Assembly: GCF_046115515.1 (NCBI RefSeq)
Contig: NZ_CP175953.1
Origin: Gracilimonas sp017641085
Lineage (GTDB): Bacteria > Bacteroidota > Rhodothermia > Balneolales > Balneolaceae
Length of the DNA: 64,000 nt
Strand: one strand, 5' to 3'
Every line of letters starts with the position of its first letter. The first letter of the stretch is position 1. The notes under the pieces are model-generated. The model was not told where the DNA came from. It saw only the letters and a program-made list of their open reading frames with translations, and ran no database searches. Shown in pieces: positions 28,752-39,123 of the stretch. The translations under genes and the position numbers were made by a program.

Positions 28752-31019
28752 ATGCATTTTTCGGGATTAAAATTATCAGTTCTCATTTCATTCATTTTTT
28801 CATTTCTAATTGTTCATGTAGCCTCGGCACAGCATTGGCAGTCTGCAAATGGAAATATTACTTCGGCAGACTTAAATGAAGTACAGTTCGTAACTGATCT
28901 GATAGCCTATGCCATTGGAAATAACGGGACCATCTTAAAGTCAACCGACGGTGGCAGCACCTGGACGGATATCTCTTATGGAGACAGCCGCAATTACCAG
29001 GGGCTTTTCTTCTTTGATGCCGAATCAGGTTTTGTAGGCGGACCATTCACTACCGCAGGCGGAGGAAGTTCTGAAATGCTTGCCAAAACAGACGACGGTG
29101 GACAAACATGGGATATTCGCTCCTCCTTCAACTTCAACAACTTTAACGATATTGAATTTCTGGATGCCCAAAACGGATGGGTTGCTTCTGCTAATGGAGA
29201 AATCCTTTTCACTTCTGATGGCGGAGAAAACTGGAGCTCGGTAACGGCCGGAACTGAAGACCTTTTAGACTTCCACATTGTGAATGATACCACCTTTTGG
29301 GTGGCCGGCGAGTCAGGCTCACTCTATAAATCAACCGATGCCGGTTCTACTTGGGAATCTGCCATTCAAATCGATACCGTTTCCTACAGTGGTTTTCAGA
29401 ACCTGAGAAGCTCGGACGACCTCTACAACATTGCGTTCACTGATGACCAAACCGGCTATGTGATCGGGGAAACATATAACAGCGGATTTGTGGGCTTCAT
29501 CCTGAAGACGACTGACGGAGGCACTTCCTGGTCTGTAATCGACTATGATTTTGAACACCTCTTTTACGATATCGAACTGGGTAGTAATGGTGAAATCATC
29601 CTTGCCGGGGGAGTAAATAACTTTACCGAAACATCACAAAATGCCATCCTTCACTCTTCCGATGACGGCACAACCTGGGGGGTATTATCAGATGGCGCCG
29701 GCCCGGTTACCTGGTTTGATATTGATGAGTTTGAGGGAAACTGGCTGGCTGTCGGAGCCTCCGGTGCCACTACAACATTCACTCTTTCCGATGACACATT
29801 AAATACTGATTTAATTACCGGGTATAATATTTCTGATGTCTCTTTTGTAAATGAAACTCACGGAGCCTTTGTAACCGAAGAGCGAGTTAATGGAAAAATA
29901 TTCACCACAACCGACGGCGGTGCTACCTGGGAGAATAACTTAACCCTGGAAGGCAGAAAAGATTTCGCGGCTGTGGCTTATGTGGACAATAACAACATTT
30001 GGGCCATTGGAGAGGATCATTTTACCGGCGGTTCTGTATGGTTGATATATCACTCTTCCGATCAGGGGGCAACCTGGAATAAGATAGAGATCGGAATTGC
30101 TGAACATGAACAGACCAATAGCCTGGTAGATATCCAGTTTATTGATGATCAAGTCGGTTTTATCAAAGCGGAAGACAAGCTCCTTAAAACTACCGATGGC
30201 GGTAGTACCTGGAACACCATATCTGAACCTGATAATATTTCTTACTCCGACTTTGAAATGATTGCTTTTCAAAGTGAAGACAACGGATGGATGGCCGGAC
30301 AGGAAACGATCGCTTACACTTCGGATGGAGGGGCAACCTGGAGCATAAGGTATGAAGAAGATGGCTTCGCGCCGGAGATCACAAACATATATTTCCTCGA
30401 CAGCTCTACCGGTTATGTAACCATGGAGCGCGGAGACATGATGAAAACCACAGATGGCGGCGAAAACTGGACGGAACTTACTCCCCTTACCACTTTCGAC
30501 TTGAATGGTCTGCATTTTTTCTCGGAAGACAGTGGGCTTGTGGTTGGTGAACGCGGCCGGATCCTTAAAACGGTAGATGGCGGAGCGAACTTTGAAACGG
30601 ACTACAGCCTCACACAAAAAGACTTACATGCTATAGAATTTGCAGGCACTGGTTCCGGTTGGATTGTAGGTGAAAAGGGAACCATCTACTCAACATCAAA
30701 CAGAGGCGGCATTGCAACTTCAACCGAAGAACCTCTGACCGGCACAATTCCTGTCGATGTTCAGCTCCATCAAAATTATCCAAATCCGTTCAACCCAAGT
30801 ACCAATATCCGCTATCAGGTTCCATCAAACAGCACGGTCAGCCTGAAGGTGTACGATATGCTGGGGAGAGAAGTAGCCACTTTACTGAACAGGAAAGCAC
30901 AGCCAGCCGGAGAGTACGAGGTTACATTTAATGCCGGGAACTTATCTTCGGGGATGTATTTATACCGGCTGCAAGTAAACCAAGCCGTAATCACCAAGAA
31001 GCTGACACTGATTAAGTAG
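28752..31019 (+). CDS. Exported Ycf48/BNR-repeat protein with C-terminal sorting domain
   Basis: A 755-aa secreted protein. The signal peptide (1-26) ends HVASAQ. The body has about twelve repeats of the form KTTDGGSTW, TSDGGENW or similar, each followed by a short beta blade, as in BNR/Ycf48-like propellers that commonly bind carbohydrate or assemble complexes; no catalytic motif is evident. The last ~80 residues (NYPNPFNPSTNIRY, VYDMLGREVATLL, GMYLYRLQ, KKLTLIK) are the type-A sorting domain recognised by type IX secretion in related phyla, so surface display or release is expected. Confidence 0.85.
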   Translation: MHFSGLKLSVLISFIFSFLIVHVASAQHWQSANGNITSADLNEVQFVTDLIAYAIGNNGTILKSTDGGSTWTDISYGDSRNYQGLFFFDAESGFVGGPFTTAGGGSSEMLAKTDDGGQTWDIRSSFNFNNFNDIEFLDAQNGWVASANGEILFTSDGGENWSSVTAGTEDLLDFHIVNDTTFWVAGESGSLYKSTDAGSTWESAIQIDTVSYSGFQNLRSSDDLYNIAFTDDQTGYVIGETYNSGFVGFILKTTDGGTSWSVIDYDFEHLFYDIELGSNGEIILAGGVNNFTETSQNAILHSSDDGTTWGVLSDGAGPVTWFDIDEFEGNWLAVGASGATTTFTLSDDTLNTDLITGYNISDVSFVNETHGAFVTEERVNGKIFTTTDGGATWENNLTLEGRKDFAAVAYVDNNNIWAIGEDHFTGGSVWLIYHSSDQGATWNKIEIGIAEHEQTNSLVDIQFIDDQVGFIKAEDKLLKTTDGGSTWNTISEPDNISYSDFEMIAFQSEDNGWMAGQETIAYTSDGGATWSIRYEEDGFAPEITNIYFLDSSTGYVTMERGDMMKTTDGGENWTELTPLTTFDLNGLHFFSEDSGLVVGERGRILKTVDGGANFETDYSLTQKDLHAIEFAGTGSGWIVGEKGTIYSTSNRGGIATSTEEPLTGTIPVDVQLHQNYPNPFNPSTNIRYQVPSNSTVSLKVYDMLGREVATLLNRKAQPAGEYEVTFNAGNLSSGMYLYRLQVNQAVITKKLTLIK

Positions 31020-31034
31020 CGATCAATTTTTATA

Positions 31035-31077
31035 TGCTGAATGTTAAATGGTATCAAGTCCCACTTAACATTCAGCA
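31035..31077. terminator. Bidirectional hairpin between converging genes
   Basis: TGCTGAATGTTAA (31035-31047) and TTAACATTCAGCA (31065-31077) form a perfect 13-bp stem with a 17-base loop. It lies between the convergent ends of the BNR-repeat gene and typA. The T tracts are modest, and the CATTCA/AACATT wording recurs in the palindrome at 53661-53694, so it may instead be a dispersed palindromic repeat. Confidence 0.55.
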
Positions 31078-31097
31078 TTCAACATTTAAAATATAGA

Positions 31098-32924
31098 CTA
31101 AGCTTTAGCGCTTGCCTTCTGCTTTTCCGCACGCTTGCGATCGTTGTGATCGAGATATGTCTTTCGGATTCGAAGTGCTTTGGGGGTTACCTCGAGTAGT
31201 TCATCGTTGTCGATAAACTCAATACATTGCTCCAGGCTAAGCTTTTTGGCCTGATTCAATTTCACAGAATCAGCCGTTTGAGTGGCACGGTGGTTAGTCA
31301 GGTTTTTCTTCTTAACCACATTTACTACCATGTCGTCGCTGCGCTTATTCACGCCAACAACCTGCCCCATATAAACGGGATCTCCGGGCTCTACAAAAAA
31401 CTCACCACGGTCCTGAACACCTTCCAGAGCATAACCGGTTACATCTCCTTGCTCAAGAGCAATGAGTGCGCCACGATTTCGTCCAGGGATTTCACCGGCG
31501 TAAGGCTCATAGCCATCAAATTGCTGGTGCATGATTCCTGTTCCACGAGTTTCGGTCAGCATCTCTCCACGGAAGCCAATTAATCCACGGGAAGGTACAC
31601 GGAATTGAATCCGGTTGTTTTCCCCTTCCTGGCTCATGGAAGTCATGATCCCTTTTCGTTTCTGGAGGTTATCAATCACGCGATTGCTGTAGTCGGTCTG
31701 CACATCTACAACCACTTCCTCAACCGGTTCGTGAGTTACCCCATCCACCTCTTTGAAAAGCACTTCCGGTCGGGATACAGAAAATTCGAATCCTTCACGG
31801 CGCATGGTTTCAATCAGGATAGCCATTTGTAACTCACCCCGGCCGGAAACTTTATAAATATCAGGACTGTCTGTCGGCTCAACCCGCATCGCCACATTAG
31901 TTCGTGTTTCACGGTACAGGCGGTCTTTCAACTGGTTGGAGGTTACATAATCGCCTTCTTTTCCGGCAAACGGAGAGTTGTTTACCCGGAAATACATCGC
32001 GATAGTGGGCTGGTCTAAATCCACATATTCGAGTGGAGTCATATCAGCGGTATCCGTCAGCGTATCCCCGATGTTTACCTGTTCATATCCAGCTAATGCA
32101 ATAATATCTCCGGCCACCGCTTTTTCTACCGGCTCGCGCTGAAGACCATTGAAAGTAAACAGCTTGGTTGCGCGAGCTTTTTCTTTCACCTCGCCTTTGC
32201 CATTCATCAGGGCAACTTCCTGGTTTATTTTAATCGTGCCTTGCTCAACACGGCCAACCGCAATTCGCCCCACATAGTCGTTCCAGTCAATGCTGCTTAC
32301 CAGCATCTTGAATTTAGAATCGGTGTCCTGCTCCGGTGCCGGTACATGCTCCACAATTTTGTTCATGAGCGGGGAAAGGTCTGTGCCTTCCTCCTCCAGC
32401 TCTTCCTTGGCGATACCGTCTTTGGCAATGGCATAAAGAACCGGGAAATCAAGCTGCTCGTTGGTGGCATCCAGCATTACAAACAGATCAAAAATCTCAT
32501 CCAGCACGGCATTGGGACGTGCATCCTTTCGGTCAATTTTATTAATAACCACAATCGGCTGATAGCCTAAACTCAGTGATTTTCTAAGAACAAATTTAGT
32601 TTGGGGAAGCGGGCCTTCGGCAGCATCCACCAGAAGAATTACACCATTTACCATTTTCAGAATTCGCTCCACTTCTCCGCCAAAGTCGGCGTGACCAGGG
32701 GTATCAACAATGTTAATTTTGGTGCCTTTCCAGTTTACCGCGGTGTTTTTGGAACTGATGGTAATACCGCGCTCTTTCTCCAGGTCGCCGGAGTCCATCA
32801 CCCGGTCCTCTACCTGCTGGTTCTCTCTGAATGTTCCGCTCTGTTTTAAAATCTGATCAACGAGGGTGGTTTTCCCGTGATCTACGTGAGCGATGATGGC
32901 GATATTTCTTAAATCTTGTGACAT
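31098..32924 (-). CDS. typA: Ribosome-associated GTPase TypA/BipA
   Basis: A translational GTPase that aids 50S assembly and stress adaptation in other bacteria. The 608-aa protein has G1 AHVDHGKTT at 12-20, ERGITISSKNTAV, G3 DTPGHADFGGEVERIL, G4 NKIDRKDARP, and the characteristic C-terminal domain (VPSRGLIGFRGEMLTETRGT, then KKNLTNHRATQTADSVKL). It lies alone on the minus strand between plus-strand genes. The 170-base region upstream holds no clear promoter match to the TAnnTTTG form. Confidence 0.97.
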   Translation of the reverse strand: MSQDLRNIAIIAHVDHGKTTLVDQILKQSGTFRENQQVEDRVMDSGDLEKERGITISSKNTAVNWKGTKINIVDTPGHADFGGEVERILKMVNGVILLVDAAEGPLPQTKFVLRKSLSLGYQPIVVINKIDRKDARPNAVLDEIFDLFVMLDATNEQLDFPVLYAIAKDGIAKEELEEEGTDLSPLMNKIVEHVPAPEQDTDSKFKMLVSSIDWNDYVGRIAVGRVEQGTIKINQEVALMNGKGEVKEKARATKLFTFNGLQREPVEKAVAGDIIALAGYEQVNIGDTLTDTADMTPLEYVDLDQPTIAMYFRVNNSPFAGKEGDYVTSNQLKDRLYRETRTNVAMRVEPTDSPDIYKVSGRGELQMAILIETMRREGFEFSVSRPEVLFKEVDGVTHEPVEEVVVDVQTDYSNRVIDNLQKRKGIMTSMSQEGENNRIQFRVPSRGLIGFRGEMLTETRGTGIMHQQFDGYEPYAGEIPGRNRGALIALEQGDVTGYALEGVQDRGEFFVEPGDPVYMGQVVGVNKRSDDMVVNVVKKKNLTNHRATQTADSVKLNQAKKLSLEQCIEFIDNDELLEVTPKALRIRKTYLDHNDRKRAEKQKASAKA

Positions 32925-33094
32925 TTTTGTATTATTTTAAATGAAATTCTCTTCTTGATTAACCCTGTGTCTTCAGCAGTCTATTACCAGAAAAGTTGCA
33001 AGCCTTAAAGATACGGGTATTTTGGTCAAATCCTTATTATTAAATTGAGAATTGTTTTAGCTTTTCAGATTGATATGACAAATGTTTAGATAAG

Positions 33095-34798
33095 ATGAAT
33101 AATATTTACCAACAGTTTAAGTCAACATTTATAAAGCTTTCATTAATTGTATTGCTAAACACTCTCTCCTTCCCAAGTTTAGCCTTAGCACAATCAGTTT
33201 TTTCTTTAGATACATTAAAAGCTGGACAAGGTTTTATCCTGCATAGTGATTCTGCAAGAGGTTACGCAGGAAACAGTGTAACTGTGGGTGACATTAATGG
33301 AGATAACATTGATGACCTCATTGTTGTTGCATACGTTTTGGAAGTCGAAAAACGCGCCACTTATGTTGTGTTTGGAAGCGAATCAGGCTTCAATCTGAAT
33401 GTGCAGTATTCTGAACTAGATGGAACCAATGGGTTCAAAATAAATGCTGCAGGTAGAGGTATAACTACTGGAGATATTAATGGAGATGGTATTGATGATA
33501 TAATTGGCATATCTCCTTCATTCGTTCTATTTGGGAAAAGAGATAGCTTTGAAGCTGAGTTTAATTTGGAAGAATTAAATGGTGAAAATGGATTTACTCT
33601 AACCGATTTTTATACCAATATTTCTAGACCTACATCAGTTTCCTCAGGAGATGTAAATGGTGATGGAGTTAAAGATATTATCATTGGTTCACCTAACCCG
33701 TCAGATGAATTCACCGGTACATATGGCCAAGTGTTTATCATTTTTGGTAAAGATTCTGCTTTTGATTCTGAATTTAGCCGAAATAGCCTGGACGGTGAAA
33801 ATGGATTCACAATAAAAGCACCTGAATATTATCTATGGGAGCATTTTGGGCAATTCGTTACCAACGGTGACATTAATGATGATCAAATTGATGATATCGT
33901 TATAGGTACAGATAAAACTTTTATACTATTTGGCCGTCAGTCAGGTTTTGAATCTGAGTTTCAGCTGCCTGCTTTAGATGGTGAAAATGGTTTTGTTTTC
34001 GGCTCTTCTAAAGCATACTCTTTATACATGGAGGATATAAACGGCGATTCCGTAGATGATTTAATTATCGGGGAACCTTGGATATCCGTAAACAATGTCT
34101 TCCTTTCAGGCAGAGTTTCCGTTATTTACGGCTCTGAAGGTGGTTTCCAAGAACTTATTACAATTGATGATATAGATGGTGAAAATGGGTTTTACATAAA
34201 CGGATCAGACAGTAATGAGTTGCTAGGTATTGTATCTGCCGGAGATATCAATGATGATGGTAAAAAAGACCTTATTGTTTCAGCCGGTAGTACTTACATA
34301 CTTTTCAATAATGACAAGCCAAAAGCAGAAAATATGTTATCTGATTTTGACCAAAATGAATTATTAGAGATTGTTGGATTTAGCCCAGGCTTTTCGATTG
34401 CTAGTGGAGATATTAACAATGATGGCGCTGATGACGTTATCATCGATACATTTGAAAATAAGGGTAACACATATGTTGTTTATGGTTCAGAACAATTAAT
34501 TGATTCATCGATTAGAAATGCAAACCTACCCTCTGATTTTATTCTGAATAACAATTTTCCAAACCCTTTCAACCCTACTACAAAAATAACCTTTGAGTTA
34601 CCAAGATCTGCAGAAACTCAGTTAACAGTTTATGATTCTGTTGGTAGAAAAGTCACCACCTTGGTTGATAAAAATCTCAATGCTGGAGCTCATTCTTATA
34701 ACTTCAACGCTGAGTTTTTAACAAGTGGATTATATGTTTACAGTCTAAAAATCGACGGTGAAGTTGTTAGTACCAAGAAAATGACTTTGATTAAATAA
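33095..34798 (+). CDS. Exported FG-GAP/integrin-like repeat protein with sorting domain
   Basis: A 567-aa secreted protein with a signal peptide ending SLALAQS. Seven calcium-loop-like repeats (GDINGDNIDDLIVV, GDVNGDGVKDIIIG, GDINNDGADDVIID and so on) alternate with xVxFGxxxGF segments, as in integrin-alpha FG-GAP propellers. The C-terminus (NNNFPNPFNPTTKI, VYDSVGRKV, GLYVYSLKIDGE, KKMTLIK) is the type IX secretion-type sorting domain. Base composition looks more AT-rich than the adjoining antiporter gene, hinting at separate acquisition. Its ligand is unknown. Confidence 0.85.
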   Translation: MNNIYQQFKSTFIKLSLIVLLNTLSFPSLALAQSVFSLDTLKAGQGFILHSDSARGYAGNSVTVGDINGDNIDDLIVVAYVLEVEKRATYVVFGSESGFNLNVQYSELDGTNGFKINAAGRGITTGDINGDGIDDIIGISPSFVLFGKRDSFEAEFNLEELNGENGFTLTDFYTNISRPTSVSSGDVNGDGVKDIIIGSPNPSDEFTGTYGQVFIIFGKDSAFDSEFSRNSLDGENGFTIKAPEYYLWEHFGQFVTNGDINDDQIDDIVIGTDKTFILFGRQSGFESEFQLPALDGENGFVFGSSKAYSLYMEDINGDSVDDLIIGEPWISVNNVFLSGRVSVIYGSEGGFQELITIDDIDGENGFYINGSDSNELLGIVSAGDINDDGKKDLIVSAGSTYILFNNDKPKAENMLSDFDQNELLEIVGFSPGFSIASGDINNDGADDVIIDTFENKGNTYVVYGSEQLIDSSIRNANLPSDFILNNNFPNPFNPTTKITFELPRSAETQLTVYDSVGRKVTTLVDKNLNAGAHSYNFNAEFLTSGLYVYSLKIDGEVVSTKKMTLIK

Positions 34799-34809
34799 TA
34801 GATAGAAAC

Positions 34810-35766
34810 ATGTTTATTCCCTTTCTATGGCTCACCTTTGGTCTAATACTACTCATCAAAGGAGCCGACTGGCTTGTTGAAGGAGCCACCGTTCTGGCTA
34901 AAAAATTCAACGTCTCTGATCTGGCGATTGGTTTAACCATTGTGGCATTTGGTACTTCCGCTCCCGAGCTGGTGGTTAATGTGATGGGCAGCATCGAGGG
35001 GCATCACGAAATTGTATTCGCCAATGTAATCGGCAGCAACAACTTTAACCTACTGGTGATCCTGGGTATTTCCGGCCTGATCACCCCACTTGTTGTTCAA
35101 TCAAGCACCGTATGGAAAGAAATACCGTTCTCCCTTTTTGCTGCGGTGTTACTGTTTTTTCTGGCAAACGACTTATGGCTTCCGGGTTCTTACACGGTAT
35201 CCCGTTTTGATGGATTCATCTTCCTGGCTTTTTTTGTTGGCTTCTTGTTCTACGTGTATAAACAGCTCTCTTCTGATCCTTCTGAAATACAGACTGAAAA
35301 CAAATCATATACTCAGTTAAAAATCTGGGGATTTATTATTGTCGGGTTAGCAGGATTAGTTCTAGGCGGACGATTAGTAGTGAATAACGCCATCCAAATT
35401 GCGACTGTTCTGGGAGTTAGCGAAAAGATTATCGGTCTAACCATTATCGCCGCCGGCACCTCCCTCCCAGAGCTTGCAACTTCTATTGTAGCGGCTATGC
35501 GCAAGAATGTTGACATAGCCGTAGGCAATATTATCGGCTCCAATATCTTCAACATTTTTTTAATTCTCGGGATAAGTGCTGTTGTTAAACCGATTGAATA
35601 CAATCCGTCCTTTAATTCAGAACTATACCTACTTGCGGGCGGAACATTAATCTTATTTATCGGGATGTTTACCGGGGAAAAGAAAAAACTGGACAGGTGG
35701 GAGGCCGGCGTATTACTCATCCTGTTTATCGCCTACACAATGTACCTCATTACCTCTCAGCTATAG
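34810..35766 (+). CDS. Calcium/sodium antiporter, CaCA family (YrbG-like)
   Basis: An inner-membrane cation exchanger. The 318-aa protein has about ten helices in two inverted repeats, each with the alpha motif: GTSAPELVVNVMGS with NVIGSNNFNL in the first half, and GTSLPELATSIVAA with NIIGSNIFNI in the second. The acidic residues in GTSxPEL are the cation ligands in the family. It starts 12 bases after the FG-GAP gene, so the two could be cotranscribed. Confidence 0.92.
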   Translation: MFIPFLWLTFGLILLIKGADWLVEGATVLAKKFNVSDLAIGLTIVAFGTSAPELVVNVMGSIEGHHEIVFANVIGSNNFNLLVILGISGLITPLVVQSSTVWKEIPFSLFAAVLLFFLANDLWLPGSYTVSRFDGFIFLAFFVGFLFYVYKQLSSDPSEIQTENKSYTQLKIWGFIIVGLAGLVLGGRLVVNNAIQIATVLGVSEKIIGLTIIAAGTSLPELATSIVAAMRKNVDIAVGNIIGSNIFNIFLILGISAVVKPIEYNPSFNSELYLLAGGTLILFIGMFTGEKKKLDRWEAGVLLILFIAYTMYLITSQL

Positions 35767-35870
35767 ATCACTTTAGCCCAACACCCTAAGCGAATCTGGA
35801 ACGGTTTTCAAAAACCGAATTGTTCTGAAGCCACAAATCAACAGTAACAATTATCCGACTATTCATCCCG

Positions 35871-38237
35871 ATGCGAATTTATTCATTGTTCATCGCCTTA
35901 ATTATGCTTTCATCCGGCGTGCTGTATGCTCAAACTTCGGGCACCATAACCGGTACCGTTAAAGACGTCAAAACCGGCGAACCTCTGATTGGAGCTACCA
36001 TCATTCTGGAGGGCACCAATCTCGGAGCAGCTACAAATGCTGAGGGGCGCTACACCATTAATAACATACCTACCAAAACGTATAACGTGAAAGCTTCTTT
36101 TGTAGGCTTTATTACGGAAACCAAATTCAATGTTGTGGTCCGCTCGGCCGGAAACATTGAACTGAATTTTGAACTGAAAGAGAATGTCAGCGAATTAGAT
36201 GAAGTAACGGTAACCCCCAATCCTTTCGAGAAGCTGGAAACCACTCCGCTTTCTATTCAAAATTTGAGTCAGGAGGAAATCGCTGCTTATCCCGGTGGTA
36301 ATAATGACATCGCGAAGGTTGTTCAATCCCTGCCCGGCGTTTCAGGTTCGGTAGGTGGCTTTCGGAATGATGTGATCATCCGCGGAGGTGCGCCGAATGA
36401 GAATGTGTATTTTCTGGACGGAGTGCCTATTCCAAACATCAATCACTTTTCAACACAGGGTAGCGCCGGGGGACCGGTGGGATTGTTGAATGTTTCTTTC
36501 TTTGAAGGAGTCACATTAACCGCCAGCTCTTTTGGCGCTGAATATGATAACGTGCTTTCCGGAATCCTACAGTTTAACCAGCGTAACGGAAACCCCAGAG
36601 AGTTCACCGGCAATTTGAGAATCAGTTCCAGTGAAGCTGCCCTTACTGCAGAAGGTCCGTTATTCAAAGGCGATCAGGACATAGCAAATACAACTTTCAT
36701 CGCTTCTGTTCGCCGCTCGTACCTGCAGCTACTTTTTGATGTCATAGGTCTTCCCTTTCTGCCCGATTACTGGGATTTTCAGTACAAGCTGAACCATCAA
36801 ATTAACCGCGATAATACCATCTACTTAACCGGCGTGGGGGCTATTGACGACCTGGCTATTAATGATCTCGAAGATTTTGATCCTGAGCAGGAAGCCATTC
36901 AAAACCAAATTCCGGTTATTCGCCAAAATAGTAACACCGCAGGTATAGGCTGGAAACGGCAATTCAGCGACAATTCCGGATTTATGGAAACCGTGTTAAG
37001 CAACAACACGCTGGGTAACCGTTTTTACCGCTACAACGATAACGTGAATGAAACCGGGCTGTATCTCAAAAATGAATCCCGGGAAACCGAAACCCAGCTT
37101 CGATATCGAGTGACCAAATTCTTAGGTAACTGGACCGCTTCGGGGGGCTTCCTGCTTATCAATTCAGATTACTCCAACAACACCGAGGATCTAGTCAATA
37201 ACCGGCAATTTGAAACCGACCTGAACTTCTTTCGCTATGGGTTACACGGGCAGGTAACATCAAATATGCTGAATAACCGGGTTAAATTTTCTCTTGGGTT
37301 GCGCGCCGATGGCAACACGTTTACCGACACCGGCAATGAACTTTACCGCACCTTAAGCCCCCGCGCCTCTGCTTCCTATACATTTTCTGAAAACCGTGAC
37401 TGGACCGTGAACGCCTCGGTTGGCCGCTACTACAAAATCCTGCCTTACACCACCCTCGGATTTCAAGGCAATGACGGATCTTTCGCCAACAAATCAGCTG
37501 ATTACATCCAAAGTGATCATGCTGTATTAGGGTTAGAATACCTCATCAATCAATCTTCCCGAATCTCTCTGGAAGGCTTTTTTAAAAAGTATGATGACTA
37601 TCCCATCTCAACTACCGACAGCGTTTCGCTGGCTAACAAAGGCGGGGGATTTGAAGTTTTCGGCAGCGAGCCGGTTATCAGTGAGGGGAAAGGCAGAACC
37701 TATGGGGTGGAATTACTATTTCAGCAAAAGTTCACCGGAAATTTTTACGCCGTAACGGCATTCACCTTTTATAAAAGTGAATTCACCAACTTACTGGGCA
37801 ATGATTATGATCCGGCCGTCTGGGATAATGGAGTTTTAATTTCACTGTTGGGTGGCTATAAATTCGGAAACAACTGGGAGGTCAGCGGCCGCTATCGGTT
37901 CCTGGGAAAAGCCCCGTATGCCCCGGTTGATCAACAAGCTACGCTGGATAACTACCCTGCTGTAATTAAAGACTTCAATAAATTGGGGACTGTTCGGTTA
38001 GACCCTTTCAGTCAGCTGGATGTGCGTATTGATAAGAAGTGGAGTTTCCAACAATTCAGCCTCGATCTGTTTGTAGAAATTCAGAATGTACTGGCTTCGG
38101 CAAACCCCTCTGAACCGAGATATGGCCTTGACAGAAACGAACAGGGAGAAGTGATAATGCCGCGGCAGTTGGTAAGGGTGGATACTTCATCTGAAGGAGC
38201 GGTGCTGCCTTCAATTGGAATAGTGCTCAATTTTTAA
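35871..38237 (+). CDS. TonB-dependent outer-membrane receptor
   Basis: A 788-aa outer-membrane receptor. The signal peptide ends SGVLYAQT. A carboxypeptidase-regulatory-like beta domain follows (~22-108, GTITGTVKDVKTGEPLIGAT), then the plug (~110-225; VVQSLPGVSGSVGG, DVIIRGGAPNENVYFLDGVP), and a 22-strand-type barrel ending in the terminal phenylalanine of GIVLNF. No SusD-like gene adjoins it, so its substrate cannot be inferred from context. Confidence 0.93.
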   Translation: MRIYSLFIALIMLSSGVLYAQTSGTITGTVKDVKTGEPLIGATIILEGTNLGAATNAEGRYTINNIPTKTYNVKASFVGFITETKFNVVVRSAGNIELNFELKENVSELDEVTVTPNPFEKLETTPLSIQNLSQEEIAAYPGGNNDIAKVVQSLPGVSGSVGGFRNDVIIRGGAPNENVYFLDGVPIPNINHFSTQGSAGGPVGLLNVSFFEGVTLTASSFGAEYDNVLSGILQFNQRNGNPREFTGNLRISSSEAALTAEGPLFKGDQDIANTTFIASVRRSYLQLLFDVIGLPFLPDYWDFQYKLNHQINRDNTIYLTGVGAIDDLAINDLEDFDPEQEAIQNQIPVIRQNSNTAGIGWKRQFSDNSGFMETVLSNNTLGNRFYRYNDNVNETGLYLKNESRETETQLRYRVTKFLGNWTASGGFLLINSDYSNNTEDLVNNRQFETDLNFFRYGLHGQVTSNMLNNRVKFSLGLRADGNTFTDTGNELYRTLSPRASASYTFSENRDWTVNASVGRYYKILPYTTLGFQGNDGSFANKSADYIQSDHAVLGLEYLINQSSRISLEGFFKKYDDYPISTTDSVSLANKGGGFEVFGSEPVISEGKGRTYGVELLFQQKFTGNFYAVTAFTFYKSEFTNLLGNDYDPAVWDNGVLISLLGGYKFGNNWEVSGRYRFLGKAPYAPVDQQATLDNYPAVIKDFNKLGTVRLDPFSQLDVRIDKKWSFQQFSLDLFVEIQNVLASANPSEPRYGLDRNEQGEVIMPRQLVRVDTSSEGAVLPSIGIVLNF

Positions 38238-38240
38238 AAA

Positions 38241-38270
38241 GAAAAGGGAGTCGTTAAACTCCCTTTTTTA
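38241..38270. terminator. Bidirectional terminator between TonB receptor and carbonic anhydrase
   Basis: AAAGGGAGT (38243-38251) and ACTCCCTTT (38258-38266) form a 9-bp stem with a 6-base loop. There is a T run on the plus side and a matching T run on the minus side, so it can serve both converging genes. Confidence 0.85.
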
Positions 38271-38293
38271 CTTTTTAGCTTTAGTTAGAGCTT

Positions 38294-38965
38294 TCAGTCA
38301 AGAAAAGTAACCTTACCTGTTTCCAGATCATAGAAAGCGCCGGCGATTTTTACATCACCGTTCTTTTCCAGTTCAGCAATGGCAGGACTTTCTTTTCTCA
38401 TCTGCTGAATGGTATGAATCACATTGTTCTTTACAACTTCTGTTACATAGTCATCATTATCTGTTGACTGTTCTCCATCGTAATCAGCAGTCATTTCAAC
38501 AGCCGGCTTAATCTTGCTCAGCATGGCCGTAATGTTCCCCATTTGTACATCATCGATAGCTGCTTTTACCGCTCCACAGCTCTTGTGGCCCATCACTACG
38601 ATTACTTTTGAACCGGCAACGGCTGTTCCGTATTCGGTACTACCAAGAATATCCTCATTCACAAAATTACCGGCTACACGGGCCACAAAAATATCGCCCA
38701 CGCCTTTATCAAACACCTGCTCTACCGGTACACGGCTGTCGATGCAGGAAATGACTACGGCTTCGGGATATTGCCCACTGGTAGTGGCTTTCACTTGTGC
38801 CTGGTAATCCCGCGGTGTCAGGTTATTATTGACGAACCGCTTGTTCCCTTCTTTGAGGTTTTGGAGAATTTGTTCGGGCGACAAGCTTGCTTGTTTTTCG
38901 CTTGTTAAGACTTCTTTACTTAAAGATGTTTCTTCGCTCATTGTTACGTTTTGTTTATTGATCAA
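38294..38965 (-). CDS. Beta-class carbonic anhydrase, cytoplasmic form
   Basis: It interconverts CO2 and bicarbonate. The 223-aa protein has the beta-class zinc site: Cys with the Asp-Arg dyad in VISCIDSRVPVEQ, and His-x2-Cys in VMGHKSCGAV. There is no signal peptide; a second ATG seven codons in (MSEETS) is an alternative start. It is strongly similar, block by block, to the exported paralogue just upstream (39124-39858), including the tail FYDLETGKVTFLD, which points to tandem duplication. Confidence 0.95.
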   Translation of the reverse strand: MINKQNVTMSEETSLSKEVLTSEKQASLSPEQILQNLKEGNKRFVNNNLTPRDYQAQVKATTSGQYPEAVVISCIDSRVPVEQVFDKGVGDIFVARVAGNFVNEDILGSTEYGTAVAGSKVIVVMGHKSCGAVKAAIDDVQMGNITAMLSKIKPAVEMTADYDGEQSTDNDDYVTEVVKNNVIHTIQQMRKESPAIAELEKNGDVKIAGAFYDLETGKVTFLD

Positions 38966-39071
38966 TGCTTTTAAAAAATAGGGCAGTTGTTACTGCTTTC
39001 ACAGTTTAAATCGGTATTAATTTTTATACATACCTAATACTGCCACATGGCCTTGTACTTCTGTAATGGTC

Positions 39072-39101
39072 AAAAAAAAGGGAGTTAAGAAAACTCCCTT
39101 T
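39072..39101 (-). terminator. Terminator after exported carbonic anhydrase
   Basis: On the minus strand AAGGGAGTT and AACTCCCTT form a 9-bp stem with a 5-base loop and a run of T. The stem resembles the one after the cytoplasmic paralogue, consistent with duplication of gene plus terminator. Confidence 0.8.
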
Positions 39102-39123
39102 GTAAATAATTAAGCACTTTAGC

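Noticed and set aside
29940..30617. Minus-strand frame of 225 codons inside the BNR-repeat gene
   Set aside because: It is antisense to a repeat protein; the regular repeat codons keep the opposite frame open.
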